Positions 8,842 to 15,199 of a stretch of 46,320 bases of DNA are shown in pieces (the stretch's first letter is position 1; the number at the start of each line of letters is the position of its first letter). The stretch is from Myceligenerans pegani (GTDB lineage: Bacteria; Actinomycetota; Actinomycetes; Actinomycetales; Cellulomonadaceae). The stretch spans positions 1 through 46,320 of the forward strand of contig NZ_JADBGR010000060.1 of the NCBI RefSeq assembly GCF_014892515.1, written 5' to 3'. The position numbers were made by a program, and so were the translations under genes. The notes under the pieces were generated by a model. The model searched no databases and was not told where the DNA came from. It worked only from the letters and a program-made list of their open reading frames with translations.

Positions 8842-8934
8842 ATGATTCGCTGCGCACGCACCTCGTCCTACCCGACCACCGCGCAGCACCTCCTGGACGG
8901 CCGCGAGGCCCTCCGAGGCGCCATACGACGCTGA
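8842..8934 (+). CDS. Possible 30-residue leader peptide
   Basis: ATG at 8842 with GAAAGGACGGGAAG upstream; the product begins MIRCARTSSYP, is Arg-rich and ends AIRR. The stop codon is followed after one base by a 6-bp hairpin and 30 nt later by a terminator, the layout expected of a translated attenuator leader. It matches no peptide family I recognise. It could also be a small protein in its own right or a chance ORF. Confidence 0.4.
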   Translation: MIRCARTSSYPTTAQHLLDGREALRGAIRR

Positions 8935-8935
8935 C

Positions 8936-8950
8936 CCGGCGCTTCGCCGG
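8936..8950 (+). other. Small hairpin after the leader ORF
   Basis: CCGGCG CTT CGCCGG, a perfect 6-bp stem with a 3-nt loop, one base after the leader ORF stop. It may act with the terminator at 8965 as part of an attenuator. Confidence 0.4.
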
Positions 8951-8964
8951 ACCAGCACCCGTGT

Positions 8965-9003
8965 GCCGCCTGGAGGACTTGCGTCCTGGGCGGCTTTTTC
9001 TTT
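8965..9003 (+). terminator. Intrinsic terminator/attenuator upstream of the HNH gene
   Basis: GCCGCC (8965-8970) pairs with GGCGGC (8989-8994); inside, AGGAC pairs with GTCCT around a TTGC loop. The stem is followed at once by TTTTTCTTT (8995-9003). A T-tract like this is uncommon at such GC content. It stands between the leader ORF and the HNH gene on the same strand, so it would cut off or regulate readthrough. Confidence 0.75.
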
Positions 9004-9052
9004 GCACTTCCAGCACCGACGAAACGAACTTCTCACTCGAAGGGAGCGGACC

Positions 9053-9523
9053 GTGGCCGACGTCCTCGTACTCAATGCCGGCTACGAGCCGCTGCACCGC
9101 GTGTCGGTCAGGCATGCCATCGGGATGCTCGTGCGGGAGGTAGCGGTCGTGGAGGAAGCGGTCGACGGCCGCACCTTCGGACCGTTCCCGTTACCGCGCG
9201 TCCTGCGCCTGGTCCGGTACGTCGCGATGCGGTGGCTCTACAAGCGAGGCGGCGCCCCCGCCTGCACCAAGCAGGGCGTGAAGCGCCGGGACGGCGCCTG
9301 CGCGTACTGCGGAGGCCCGGCCGACACGGTGGACCACATCGTCCCCAGGTCGCGGGGTGGCCCCTCGACGTGGCTCAACCTCGTGGCCGCCTGCTATGAG
9401 TGCAACTCGTTCAAGGCGGACCGCACGCCCGCCGAGGCCGGCATGCTGCTGTACGTCACCCCGTACGTCCCGCGCGCCGAGCACGCGCGGGCACGGCTGC
9501 AGCGCGCCGCCCGCCTGGCGTAG
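9053..9523 (+). CDS. HNH endonuclease family protein
   Basis: 156 residues. It has the common actinobacterial stand-alone HNH layout: N-terminus ADVLVLNAGYEPL, then the HNH core with CAYCGGPADTVDHIVPRSRGG (two zinc-type Cys, DH of the active site), a Trp-Leu-Asn segment and CYECNSFKADRTP (second Cys pair). Nuclease activity is predicted from the family; the biological role of these single HNH proteins is unclear. The GTG start has AAGGGAG 6 nt upstream. Expression is probably governed by the terminator at 8965-9003. No methyltransferase is adjacent, so it is not an obvious restriction system. Confidence 0.85.
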   Translation: MADVLVLNAGYEPLHRVSVRHAIGMLVREVAVVEEAVDGRTFGPFPLPRVLRLVRYVAMRWLYKRGGAPACTKQGVKRRDGACAYCGGPADTVDHIVPRSRGGPSTWLNLVAACYECNSFKADRTPAEAGMLLYVTPYVPRAEHARARLQRAARLA

Positions 9524-9531
9524 CCGCACGA

Positions 9532-9560
9532 TTCGTCGCGGGACGCCCGGGCTGTACCCT
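9532..9560 (+). promoter_or_regulatory. Candidate promoter of ATPase paralogue 2
   Basis: TTCGTC (9532-9537), a 17-nt spacer and TACCCT (9555-9560). Transcription would begin near 9567, just before the palindrome at 9572-9592. Confidence 0.5.
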
Positions 9561-9571
9561 GTGCCACGACC

Positions 9572-9592
9572 GCGGGTGAATTATTCGCCCGC
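9572..9592. promoter_or_regulatory. 21-bp near-perfect palindrome in the 5' leader of ATPase 2
   Basis: GCGGGTGAAT-T-ATTCGCCCGC: ten-base arms with one T/G wobble position around a single central T. It sits immediately downstream of the predicted transcription start. The AT-rich centre in GC-rich flanks is typical of a repressor operator; an RNA hairpin is the alternative. Confidence 0.55.
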
Positions 9593-9649
9593 CGTCGGGC
9601 CCGGGTGAGGCCCGGCGTCCGGATCGCACGATGTCGAGGGGGCAGGCGC

Positions 9650-11155
9650 ATGAGTGTCGGCGCGGCGCCGGGCTGGGATCGCGTGCACGCGGTGGTGCGC
9701 GAGGACGGCAGCGGCGAGGTGCACATCGGCGGCGTTCCCTACCCCGTGTACATGACCACGGTCGGTCAGGCGCGGAGCGAGGTCATGCGGCGCGTCGTCG
9801 AGCACGCGGTCGCGGTCGGGCAGCCCGTGGCGATGTCGGCCTCGGGGCCCGAGGGCACCTCCGAGCTCGTGGTGTATCCCAACGGCGACGTCCAGCAGGG
9901 CGAGGCGCCGCCGTCGTACCCGGAGCCGTCGTACCCGGAGCCGTCGTACCCGGAGCCGTCGTACCCGGAGCCGTCCTACGGCGAACCGTCGTACCCGGCT
10001 CCGCAGGCCCCGCCGGCCTTTCCCTTCCCGCAGGTACCGGGTGCACCGGCGCGCGAGCCCGCGGTGCCGCGGCAGGCCGCCGCGGCACCGGCCGCCCCCG
10101 CGGAATCCCCCTTCCCGCCGATGCCGGGCGCGCAGGGCTCGATCGCTCCGCAGGGCCCGGCACCCGCACACGACCCCGCCACCGGCAGCCCCTTCCCGCA
10201 GCCCGCCGGCTACGGACACCCGCCGTCGGCCCCGGAACCGGACCGCCGCTCGTTCCTGGTCGAGGAACGCGGCGAGGACCCCGCTCGCCGCGGCGTACGC
10301 GGGGCACTCTCCCGCATCGGCGTACGTCTCCCGCCCAGTGCCGAGGAACGCTCCGAGCGGGCCGACGAGGCCGCCGTCGCGCAGCACTGGCCCGGCCCGC
10401 GCACGGTCGCCGTCGTGAACGGCAAGGGTGGCGCCGGCAAGACCCCCGGCACCGTCCTGCTCAGCTCCGTCTTCGCCGCGCACGGCGGCTCCGGCGTCGT
10501 GGCCTGGGACAACAACCAGACGCGCGGCACGCTCGGCTGGCGCACCGAGCAGGGCATGCACGACGCCACCCTGCACGACCTGCTCCCGCAGATCGACCAC
10601 TTCCTCGGCCCCACGGCACAGCTCGCCGACCTGGCCTGGTACGTCCACCACCAGTCCCGCGACCGGTTCGACGTGCTGCGCTCCAAGCCCATGGTGCTCG
10701 CCGACGAGCAGCGGATCTCGTCGACCGACGTCGACGCGATCCACGCGGTGCTGAGCAAGTACTACCGGCTCATCTTCATCGACTCGGGCAACGACGAGTC
10801 CGACCCGATGTGGCTGCGCATGATCGACCACACGGACCAGCTCGTCGTCGCGACCACCACCCGCGACGACCACGCCGAGGCCGGCGCGCTGCTGCTCGAG
10901 GCGCTCGCCGCCCGGGACCCGCGCAGCGCCGAACTGGCGCGCGGCGCCGTGGTGCTCGTCAGCCAGGCCGACCCCAAGGCCACCCCGGCGGAGATGCAGC
11001 AGGTGGCGCGCGGGTACCGGAGCCTCGCCCGCGAGGTCGTGACCGTGCCGTTCGACCCCGGCATGGTCGACGGCCGGCTCAGTCTGCGCTCGCTCCGCCC
11101 GGCCACCCGGCGCGCCTGGCTCGCGGCCGGGGCCGCGGTGGCCCGAGGGTTCTGA
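9650..11155 (+). CDS. MinD/ParA-like P-loop ATPase, paralogue 2
   Basis: 501 residues, the same architecture as the protein at 5815-7629. N-terminal domain about 8-85 (VVREDGSGEVHIGGVPYPV, EVMRRVVEHAVAVGQPV), then a Pro-rich linker that includes six SYPEP-type repeats, then the ATPase domain. Walker A NGKGGAGKTP is at about 257-266, WDNNQTRGTLGWRTEQG follows, and the Walker B-like strand is LIFIDSGND. The ATPase domains of the two proteins are very similar over their full length, including the ends (VPFDPGMVDG, LRPATRRAWLAAGAAVARG). The start has GAGGGGG about 7 nt upstream. The duplication is recent or under strong conservation, while the linkers differ completely. A pair of MinD-like proteins could form heterodimers or act at two sites; this is inference. 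Confidence 0.85.
   Translation: MSVGAAPGWDRVHAVVREDGSGEVHIGGVPYPVYMTTVGQARSEVMRRVVEHAVAVGQPVAMSASGPEGTSELVVYPNGDVQQGEAPPSYPEPSYPEPSYPEPSYPEPSYGEPSYPAPQAPPAFPFPQVPGAPAREPAVPRQAAAAPAAPAESPFPPMPGAQGSIAPQGPAPAHDPATGSPFPQPAGYGHPPSAPEPDRRSFLVEERGEDPARRGVRGALSRIGVRLPPSAEERSERADEAAVAQHWPGPRTVAVVNGKGGAGKTPGTVLLSSVFAAHGGSGVVAWDNNQTRGTLGWRTEQGMHDATLHDLLPQIDHFLGPTAQLADLAWYVHHQSRDRFDVLRSKPMVLADEQRISSTDVDAIHAVLSKYYRLIFIDSGNDESDPMWLRMIDHTDQLVVATTTRDDHAEAGALLLEALAARDPRSAELARGAVVLVSQADPKATPAEMQQVARGYRSLAREVVTVPFDPGMVDGRLSLRSLRPATRRAWLAAGAAVARGF
9914..10003 (+). repeat. 15-bp tandem repeat in the linker of ATPase 2
   Basis: Four identical copies of TCGTACCCGGAGCCG (encoding SYPEP) from 9914 to 9973, then two variant copies to 10003. 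A coding minisatellite that can change linker length by slippage. Confidence 0.85.
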
Positions 11156-11240
11156 ACATGTGCCCGAAGACCCTCCTGAGCACCCTCCCGAACACGCTCC
11201 CGAACACGAGGGGAATGGCGTTCACGGGGGCGGACCTGTC

Positions 11241-11711
11241 ATGATCGCCCGCGTGCCCATCGAAGTGCGTGACGCGAACGCTGCCGACCTCGACGCCGTT
11301 GCCGGACTGTTCCTCCAGTACCTGGCCTTCTACGAGCACGCCGCCGACGAGCAGCGCGTACGGGACTTCCTGAGAGCGCGGTTCGCCTCCGACGACACCG
11401 TGCTCCTCATCGCGGAAGCGGACGGGAAGCGACCGGCCGTCGGGCTCGCGCAGGCGTACCGGTCCTGGTCGTCGGTGAGTCTCGGGCCCGTGTGGGTCCT
11501 CAACGACCTCTTCGTGGAGCCCGCCGCGCGCGGCACCGGCGCGGGCCGCGCCCTCGTCCGCGCGATCTGCGAGCGCGCGAAGGAGGCCGGCGCGATCCGC
11601 GTCTCCCTGGCCACCGCCTGGGACAACGTCGCCGCCCAGGGCCTGTACGAGTCCGAGGGCTTCGCGCGCGACGTCGCCTTCCTGCACTACGCGAAGGTCA
11701 CCGGCGCCTGA
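11241..11711 (+). CDS. GNAT-family N-acetyltransferase
   Basis: 156 residues from the ATG at 11241. The GNAT fold is evident from the N-terminal IEVRDANAADLDAVAGLF, the beta4 region WVLNDLFVEPAARGTGAGRALV with the acetyl-CoA pyrophosphate loop RGTGAG, and the C-terminal NVAAQGLYESEGF. Substrate unknown. An in-frame GTG at 11160 would add 27 His/Glu/Pro-rich residues and place the start 4 nt after the ATPase stop; the shorter start fits the family better, though no strong ribosome site is visible. It follows ATPase 2 and may be co-transcribed with it. Convergent with the HtaA gene, 4 bp apart. Confidence 0.85.
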   Translation: MIARVPIEVRDANAADLDAVAGLFLQYLAFYEHAADEQRVRDFLRARFASDDTVLLIAEADGKRPAVGLAQAYRSWSSVSLGPVWVLNDLFVEPAARGTGAGRALVRAICERAKEAGAIRVSLATAWDNVAAQGLYESEGFARDVAFLHYAKVTGA

Positions 11712-11715
11712 CCGG

Positions 11716-12216
11716 CTACGCCCCGGGCCCCTCCCCGGGCCCTTCCCCGAGATCGATCGACACCGGCTCGAACCGGGTACCGGCCGGGTAGTTCCCGCCC
11801 CAGAGGCTCGCACCCGTCGCGCTCACCTCGACGTGCGGCCACGTGAGCCGGCGCCCGCCGTCGACCACCTCGGGCGCGCCGACGAGCCGGAACGCATCCG
11901 TGCGCACACCGGACTCGCGGTCCAGGATCGACATCGTCCAGTCGTCCCCGGCCGCGTCCGCACGGACCTCCGGGTCGCCGATCTCGCCGACGAACGACCC
12001 GAAGTGGCCGAAGAAGGCGACCGAGCCGCTGAAGGCGAACGCGCGCGCGTCCGGCGTCGTGCCGCCGCCGTCGAGGCCCGCGGACCGGTCCGCGTCGAGC
12101 CCGAACCAGAACGACGCCCCCTCACCCCCGACCTCCGGCCCCACCGCGAGACGGCCACCCGGCGCCCCGGCGACATACATGAGCAGGCTCGGCTTGATTC
12201 CCCAGTCCAGATGCAC
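11716..12216 (-). CDS. HtaA-domain protein, stand-alone and without a signal peptide
   Basis: 166 residues comprising one HtaA-like domain: N-terminal [13 protein letters not shown], middle [14 protein letters not shown], and GDPEVRA, all typical landmarks of the family. HtaA domains of corynebacteria bind haem in secreted or cell-wall iron-acquisition proteins. This copy has no signal sequence, anchor or neighbouring haem transporter, so it is probably cytoplasmic and its ligand is uncertain. The ATG at 12216 lies in an intergenic region shared with the divergent arginine deiminase gene. Confidence 0.75.
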   Translation of the reverse strand: MHLDWGIKPSLLMYVAGAPGGRLAVGPEVGGEGASFWFGLDADRSAGLDGGGTTPDARAFAFSGSVAFFGHFGSFVGEIGDPEVRADAAGDDWTMSILDRESGVRTDAFRLVGAPEVVDGGRRLTWPHVEVSATGASLWGGNYPAGTRFEPVSIDLGEGPGEGPGA

Positions 12217-12228
12217 GCGACGACCCTA

Positions 12229-12259
12229 ACGCCTGCACGTCCCGCCCTACGCCTGCACG
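12229..12259. repeat. 11-bp direct repeat in the HtaA/arcA intergenic region
   Basis: ACGCCTGCACG at 12229-12239 and 12249-12259, 20 bp apart, in a 74-bp divergent intergenic region. It lies just upstream of the predicted arcA -10 element and could be an activator or repressor site. Confidence 0.5.
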
Positions 12260-12276
12260 CCTCGCCGGCGCCGACG

Positions 12277-12282
12277 TACCGT
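12277..12282 (+). promoter_or_regulatory. Candidate -10 element, leaderless arcA
   Basis: TACCGT with an 8-nt gap to the ATG at 12291 and no ribosome-binding site, suggesting a leaderless transcript. Confidence 0.45.
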
Positions 12283-12290
12283 TGGCGGTT

Positions 12291-13562
12291 ATGACGACCG
12301 CTTCTGAGACCCAGAACCCCGGACCGCGTCCCTCCGCCGCCTACGGCGTGCACTCCGAGGTGGGCAGGCTGCGCAAGGTGCTCGTCTGCGCGCCGGGCCA
12401 GGCCCACCGCCGGCTCACGCCCACGAACTCCGACAGCCTGCTGTTCGACGACGTCCTGTGGGTCGAGCGCGCGCAGGCCGATCACGCCGCCTTCGTCGGA
12501 GAACTGGAGGCGCGCGGCGTCGAGGTCGTCGAACTGCACGCCGTCCTGGCGCAGACCCTGCGCGTGCCGGGCGCCCGCGACTGGCTCCTGGACCGCAAGA
12601 TCGTGCCGCAGATCGTCGGCGACGGCCTCGTCGACGCCACGCGGGAGTACCTCGAGTCGCTGCCCCCGCACACGCTCGCCGAGTACCTGATCGGCGGACT
12701 CGCCGTGTCGGACGTGCCGGAGCTGCCGCCGGGCCACCGGGCGCTCGCGGCGTTCTCCCCGGACGAGCGGGAGTACCTCATGCCGCCGCTGCCGAACACC
12801 CTGTTCACGCGGGACACGACGTGCTGGCTGTACGGCGGCGTCACGCTGAACCCGCTCTACTACCCGGCGCGGCGTGACGAGACGCTGCTGATGAAGGCGG
12901 TGTACGAGTTCCACCCGGACTTCGTCGGGTCCCGGGTGTGGTGGGGCGATCCGGAGGAGGACCACGGCCAGGCCACCTTCGAGGGCGGGGACATCATGCC
13001 GGTCGGCAACGGCACGGTGCTGATGGGTATGGGGGAGCGCACCTCCCGGCAGGCGATCACTCAGGTGGCCGCGCGGTTGTTCGCGGGTGGCGCGGCGGAG
13101 CGGGTGGTGGTGGCGGGGATGCCGCGCCTGCGCGCGGCGATGCACCTGGACACGGTGATGACGTTCGTGGACGTGGACACGGTGACCGTGTACCCGCGGA
13201 TCGTGGACGGCGTGCACCCGTTCGTGCTGCGGCCCGGCGACGACGGCGACGTGGTGGTGTCGCGCGGCGACGGCGCGTCGTTCCTCGACGTCGTCGCCGA
13301 CGCGATGGGACTGGACGGGCTGCGCGTGATCGAGACGGGCGGGGACAGCTACGAGTCCGAGCGGCAGCAGTGGGACAGCGGGAACAACGCGGTCGCCGTC
13401 GAGCCGGGCGTCGTGTTCACGTACGACCGCAACACCACCACGAACGACCTGCTGCGCAAGGCGGGGATCGAGGTGCTCGAGATCGCGGGAGGGGAGCTGG
13501 GCCGCGGGCGGGGCGGCGGGCACTGCATGACCTGCCCGATCATCCGGGACGCGGTGGGATGA
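12291..13562 (+). CDS. arcA: Arginine deiminase
   Basis: 423 residues, normal length. It hydrolyses L-arginine to citrulline and ammonia, in the cytoplasm. Family motifs run the full length: [18 protein letters not shown] near the N-terminus, [46 protein letters not shown], and the C-terminal [12 protein letters not shown] with catalytic Cys412. No ornithine carbamoyltransferase (arcB), carbamate kinase (arcC) or antiporter lies nearby, so it is a solitary gene; a role in nitrogen release or pH defence is inferred. The ATG is placed by homology of the N-terminus and by the upstream TACCGT. Confidence 0.95.
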   Translation: MTTASETQNPGPRPSAAYGVHSEVGRLRKVLVCAPGQAHRRLTPTNSDSLLFDDVLWVERAQADHAAFVGELEARGVEVVELHAVLAQTLRVPGARDWLLDRKIVPQIVGDGLVDATREYLESLPPHTLAEYLIGGLAVSDVPELPPGHRALAAFSPDEREYLMPPLPNTLFTRDTTCWLYGGVTLNPLYYPARRDETLLMKAVYEFHPDFVGSRVWWGDPEEDHGQATFEGGDIMPVGNGTVLMGMGERTSRQAITQVAARLFAGGAAERVVVAGMPRLRAAMHLDTVMTFVDVDTVTVYPRIVDGVHPFVLRPGDDGDVVVSRGDGASFLDVVADAMGLDGLRVIETGGDSYESERQQWDSGNNAVAVEPGVVFTYDRNTTTNDLLRKAGIEVLEIAGGELGRGRGGGHCMTCPIIRDAVG

Positions 13563-13598
13563 CGGGGTAGGACGACGGGGTGGGGGACGGCGTGGTGC

Positions 13599-13604
13599 CA
13601 TAAT
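13599..13604 (+). promoter_or_regulatory. Candidate -10 element, leaderless acetyltransferase
   Basis: CATAAT, 6 nt before the GTG at 13611, with no Shine-Dalgarno sequence. Confidence 0.45.
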
Positions 13605-13610
13605 GCGCGC

Positions 13611-14051
13611 GTGGTCCTCGAGATTCTTCCCCCGCACACCCATCTGGCCTTCCGCGCGATGCAGGCGCTGCGCGGACACCTGACGGACGCCGAGACGTTC
13701 TCGAGGCACGTCGACGAGGTCCAGCGGCCCGAGGGCTACCGCCTGCTCGGCGCGTTCGACGACGACCGCGGCGACGGGGTGGACGCCGTCGCCGTGCTGG
13801 GCTTCCGGTTCACCACCAGCCTGGCCTGGGGCCGGTTCTGCTACGTGGACGACCTGTCGACCCTGCCCGAGGAGCGCGGCAAGGGTCACGCCACCGCGCT
13901 CCTCGAGCGGGTGCACGAGATCGCCGCGGACGAGGGCGCCGGCATGGTGCACCTCGACTCGGGCGTACAGCCCGAGCGCGCCGCGGCGCACGGGCTGTAC
14001 TTCTCGCAGCGGTACCGGATCGCGTCGTACCACTTCTCGCGCACGGTGTAG
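13611..14051 (+). CDS. GNAT-family N-acetyltransferase
   Basis: 146 residues. Acetyl-CoA binding region: CYVDDLSTLPEERGKGHATALLERV, with the RGKGHA pyrophosphate loop. The C-terminal part (MVHLDSGVQPERAAAHGLYFSQRYRIASYHF) matches the GNAT strand/helix order. Substrate unknown. The GTG start is supported by a CATAAT hexamer 6 nt upstream. Its stop faces a strong hairpin at 14062-14093. Confidence 0.85.
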   Translation: MVLEILPPHTHLAFRAMQALRGHLTDAETFSRHVDEVQRPEGYRLLGAFDDDRGDGVDAVAVLGFRFTTSLAWGRFCYVDDLSTLPEERGKGHATALLERVHEIAADEGAGMVHLDSGVQPERAAAHGLYFSQRYRIASYHFSRTV

Positions 14052-14061
14052 CGCGGGCAGG

Positions 14062-14093
14062 CGCTCCCCGCCGCCGGCCGTCGGCGGGGAGCG
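14062..14093. terminator. Bidirectional hairpin terminator between convergent genes
   Basis: Perfect 12-bp stem CGCTCCCCGCCG (14062-14073) and CGGCGGGGAGCG (14082-14093) with an 8-nt loop. It sits between the acetyltransferase stop (14051) and the zinc-ribbon stop (14098). No T-tract, as is usual at this GC content. Confidence 0.65.
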
Positions 14094-14097
14094 GCGA

Positions 14098-14433
14098 TCA
14101 GAAGTCGAACAGGTCGCCCAGGAACGACTCCTTGCGCTTCTTCTTGCCGTAGCGCGGGTCGTAGTGGTCGCGGCGGCGGTCGTCGTAGCGGCGGTCGTCG
14201 TCGTACCGGCGCTCGTCGTACCGCGGCTGGGCGGGGTACAGCGGCTGCTGCGGCTGGGGCGCGGCCGGCGGCCGGGTGTTCTCCGCGGCGATCTCGCCGT
14301 CGATGGACCGGTCGATGATCTTGTCGAGCTCGCCCCGGTCGAGCCAGACGCCGCGACACTGCGGGCAGTAGTCGATCTCCACGCCCTTGCGGTCGGCCAT
14401 GACGAGGGTGGTCTGGTCGGTGGGGCACTGCAT
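14098..14433 (-). CDS. TFIIB-type zinc-ribbon protein (zf-TFIIB family)
   Basis: 111 residues. The N-terminal half is a zinc ribbon: MQCPTD (C3 with Asp6 in place of the usual second Cys, common in actinobacterial members), then VEIDYCPQCRGVWLDRGELDKIIDRS with C23 and C26. After a Pro/Gln-rich stretch the tail is full of RYDDRR-type repeats and ends KKKRKESFLGDLFDF, a typical C-terminus for this family. Function unknown; nucleic-acid contact is possible. ATG with AAGGAG 7 nt upstream. It is divergent from the alkyltransferase gene. Confidence 0.85.
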   Translation of the reverse strand: MQCPTDQTTLVMADRKGVEIDYCPQCRGVWLDRGELDKIIDRSIDGEIAAENTRPPAAPQPQQPLYPAQPRYDERRYDDDRRYDDRRRDHYDPRYGKKKRKESFLGDLFDF

Positions 14434-14569
14434 GGGACGGCTCCTTGTGATCCTGGGACGGGTACTCGGTGAGGTCAACGCGCGTACTGGTGCGGTGGTT
14501 CCGGGCAAGGCTGCCGCTGTCGGCTGGGGACTTCCTGTACGGGGCGTGATCGATGTCGGTGTCGCCACC

Positions 14570-14575
14570 TACTGT
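14570..14575 (+). promoter_or_regulatory. Candidate -10 element, leaderless alkyltransferase gene
   Basis: TACTGT, 6 nt before the GTG at 14582. It also directly abuts an in-frame ATG at 14576, so either codon could start the protein. Confidence 0.4.
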
Positions 14576-14581
14576 ATGGGC

Positions 14582-15166
14582 GTGGGCAGCGAAGCGGGAT
14601 CCGAGGTGGAAGCTCTCGCGTTCGTCGTGTTTCCGACCCGGCTCGGGGACTGCGCGATCGTGTGGCGGGCCGACGGCGGCGCCGTGGTCGGCTCGACCCT
14701 GCCACAGGGCGGGGCGGACCAGGTGCGGCGTGCCGTGCGCCGCTGGTACCCGGGCGCCGCGGAGTCGGAGCCGACGGCGGACGTGGCGGAGGCGGTCGAG
14801 CGCGTCGCGCGGCTGCTCGACGACGGCGGCGAGGGGGACGCGGCGCCGGTGGCGGACATCGAGCTGGACATGGGCGCCGTCCCGGAGTTCGACCGCCGCG
14901 TCTACGAAATCGTCCGGGGCATCCCGCCGGGGGAGACGCTCACCTACGGCGAGGTCGCGACCCGGCTGGGTGCGCCCGGCTCGGCGCAGGCCGTGGGGCA
15001 GGCGCTCGGGCGCAACCCGTTCCCGCCGATCGTGCCGTGCCACCGGGTGCTGGCCGCGGGCGGCGGGATCGGCGGGTTCTCGGCCCGGGGCGGGCCCCGG
15101 ACCAAGCTGCGCATGCTGGAGAACGAGGGCGCGGTCATGGAGCAGCCCACGCTGTTCGACCTGTGA
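14582..15166 (+). CDS. ogt: Methylated-DNA--protein-cysteine S-methyltransferase (O6-alkylguanine repair)
   Basis: 194 residues. A suicide repair protein that takes the alkyl group from O6-alkylguanine onto its own cysteine. The C-terminal domain shows FDRRVYEIVRGIPPGETLTYGEVA, the helix-turn-helix arginine-finger region GSAQAVGQALGRNP, the active site PCHRV with Cys153, and IGGFSARGG. The N-terminal domain is a degenerate methyltransferase-N region. In the homologues I know, the PCHR motif and downstream GGFSGG-like segment support activity; here the segment is GGFSARGG. The start is GTG 14582 (leaderless) or ATG 14576. Confidence 0.9.
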   Translation: MGSEAGSEVEALAFVVFPTRLGDCAIVWRADGGAVVGSTLPQGGADQVRRAVRRWYPGAAESEPTADVAEAVERVARLLDDGGEGDAAPVADIELDMGAVPEFDRRVYEIVRGIPPGETLTYGEVATRLGAPGSAQAVGQALGRNPFPPIVPCHRVLAAGGGIGGFSARGGPRTKLRMLENEGAVMEQPTLFDL

Positions 15167-15194
15167 CGGAACCGCCCGTGACCGGGCGGTTCCG
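15167..15194. terminator. Hairpin terminator between convergent genes
   Basis: CGGAACCGCCCG (15167-15178), loop TGAC, CGGGCGGTTCCG (15183-15194): a perfect 12-bp stem directly after the alkyltransferase stop and just before the convergent oxidoreductase stop. Confidence 0.7.
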
Positions 15195-15199
15195 CGGTC

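Larger units (their letters stand above)
8546..9052. other. Long intergenic/leader region before the HNH gene
   Basis: 507 nt without a large gene. Part of it (about 8690-8840) is markedly less GC-rich than the surroundings. It holds an imperfect promoter-like TTGCCC (8769-8774) with TGTATC 16 nt further on, a 9-bp direct repeat, a 30-codon ORF with an upstream AAGGA-type sequence, a small hairpin directly after that ORF, and an intrinsic terminator. The HNH start codon lies 49 nt after the terminator. The arrangement resembles an attenuated leader. Confidence 0.5.

Noticed and set aside
8725-8934. 69-codon extension of the leader ORF
   Set aside because: The added N-terminus has no ribosome site and would overlap the direct repeat and putative promoter; only the 30-codon form from 8842 is plausible.
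9053-9523. HNH gene as part of a restriction-modification or homing element
   Set aside because: No methyltransferase, intron or intein boundaries nearby; the protein is a stand-alone family member.
1-11155. Type VII (ESX) secretion locus
   Set aside because: The Pro-rich MinD-like proteins recall EspI, but no EccB/EccC/EccD, mycosin or WXG100 gene is present in the window.
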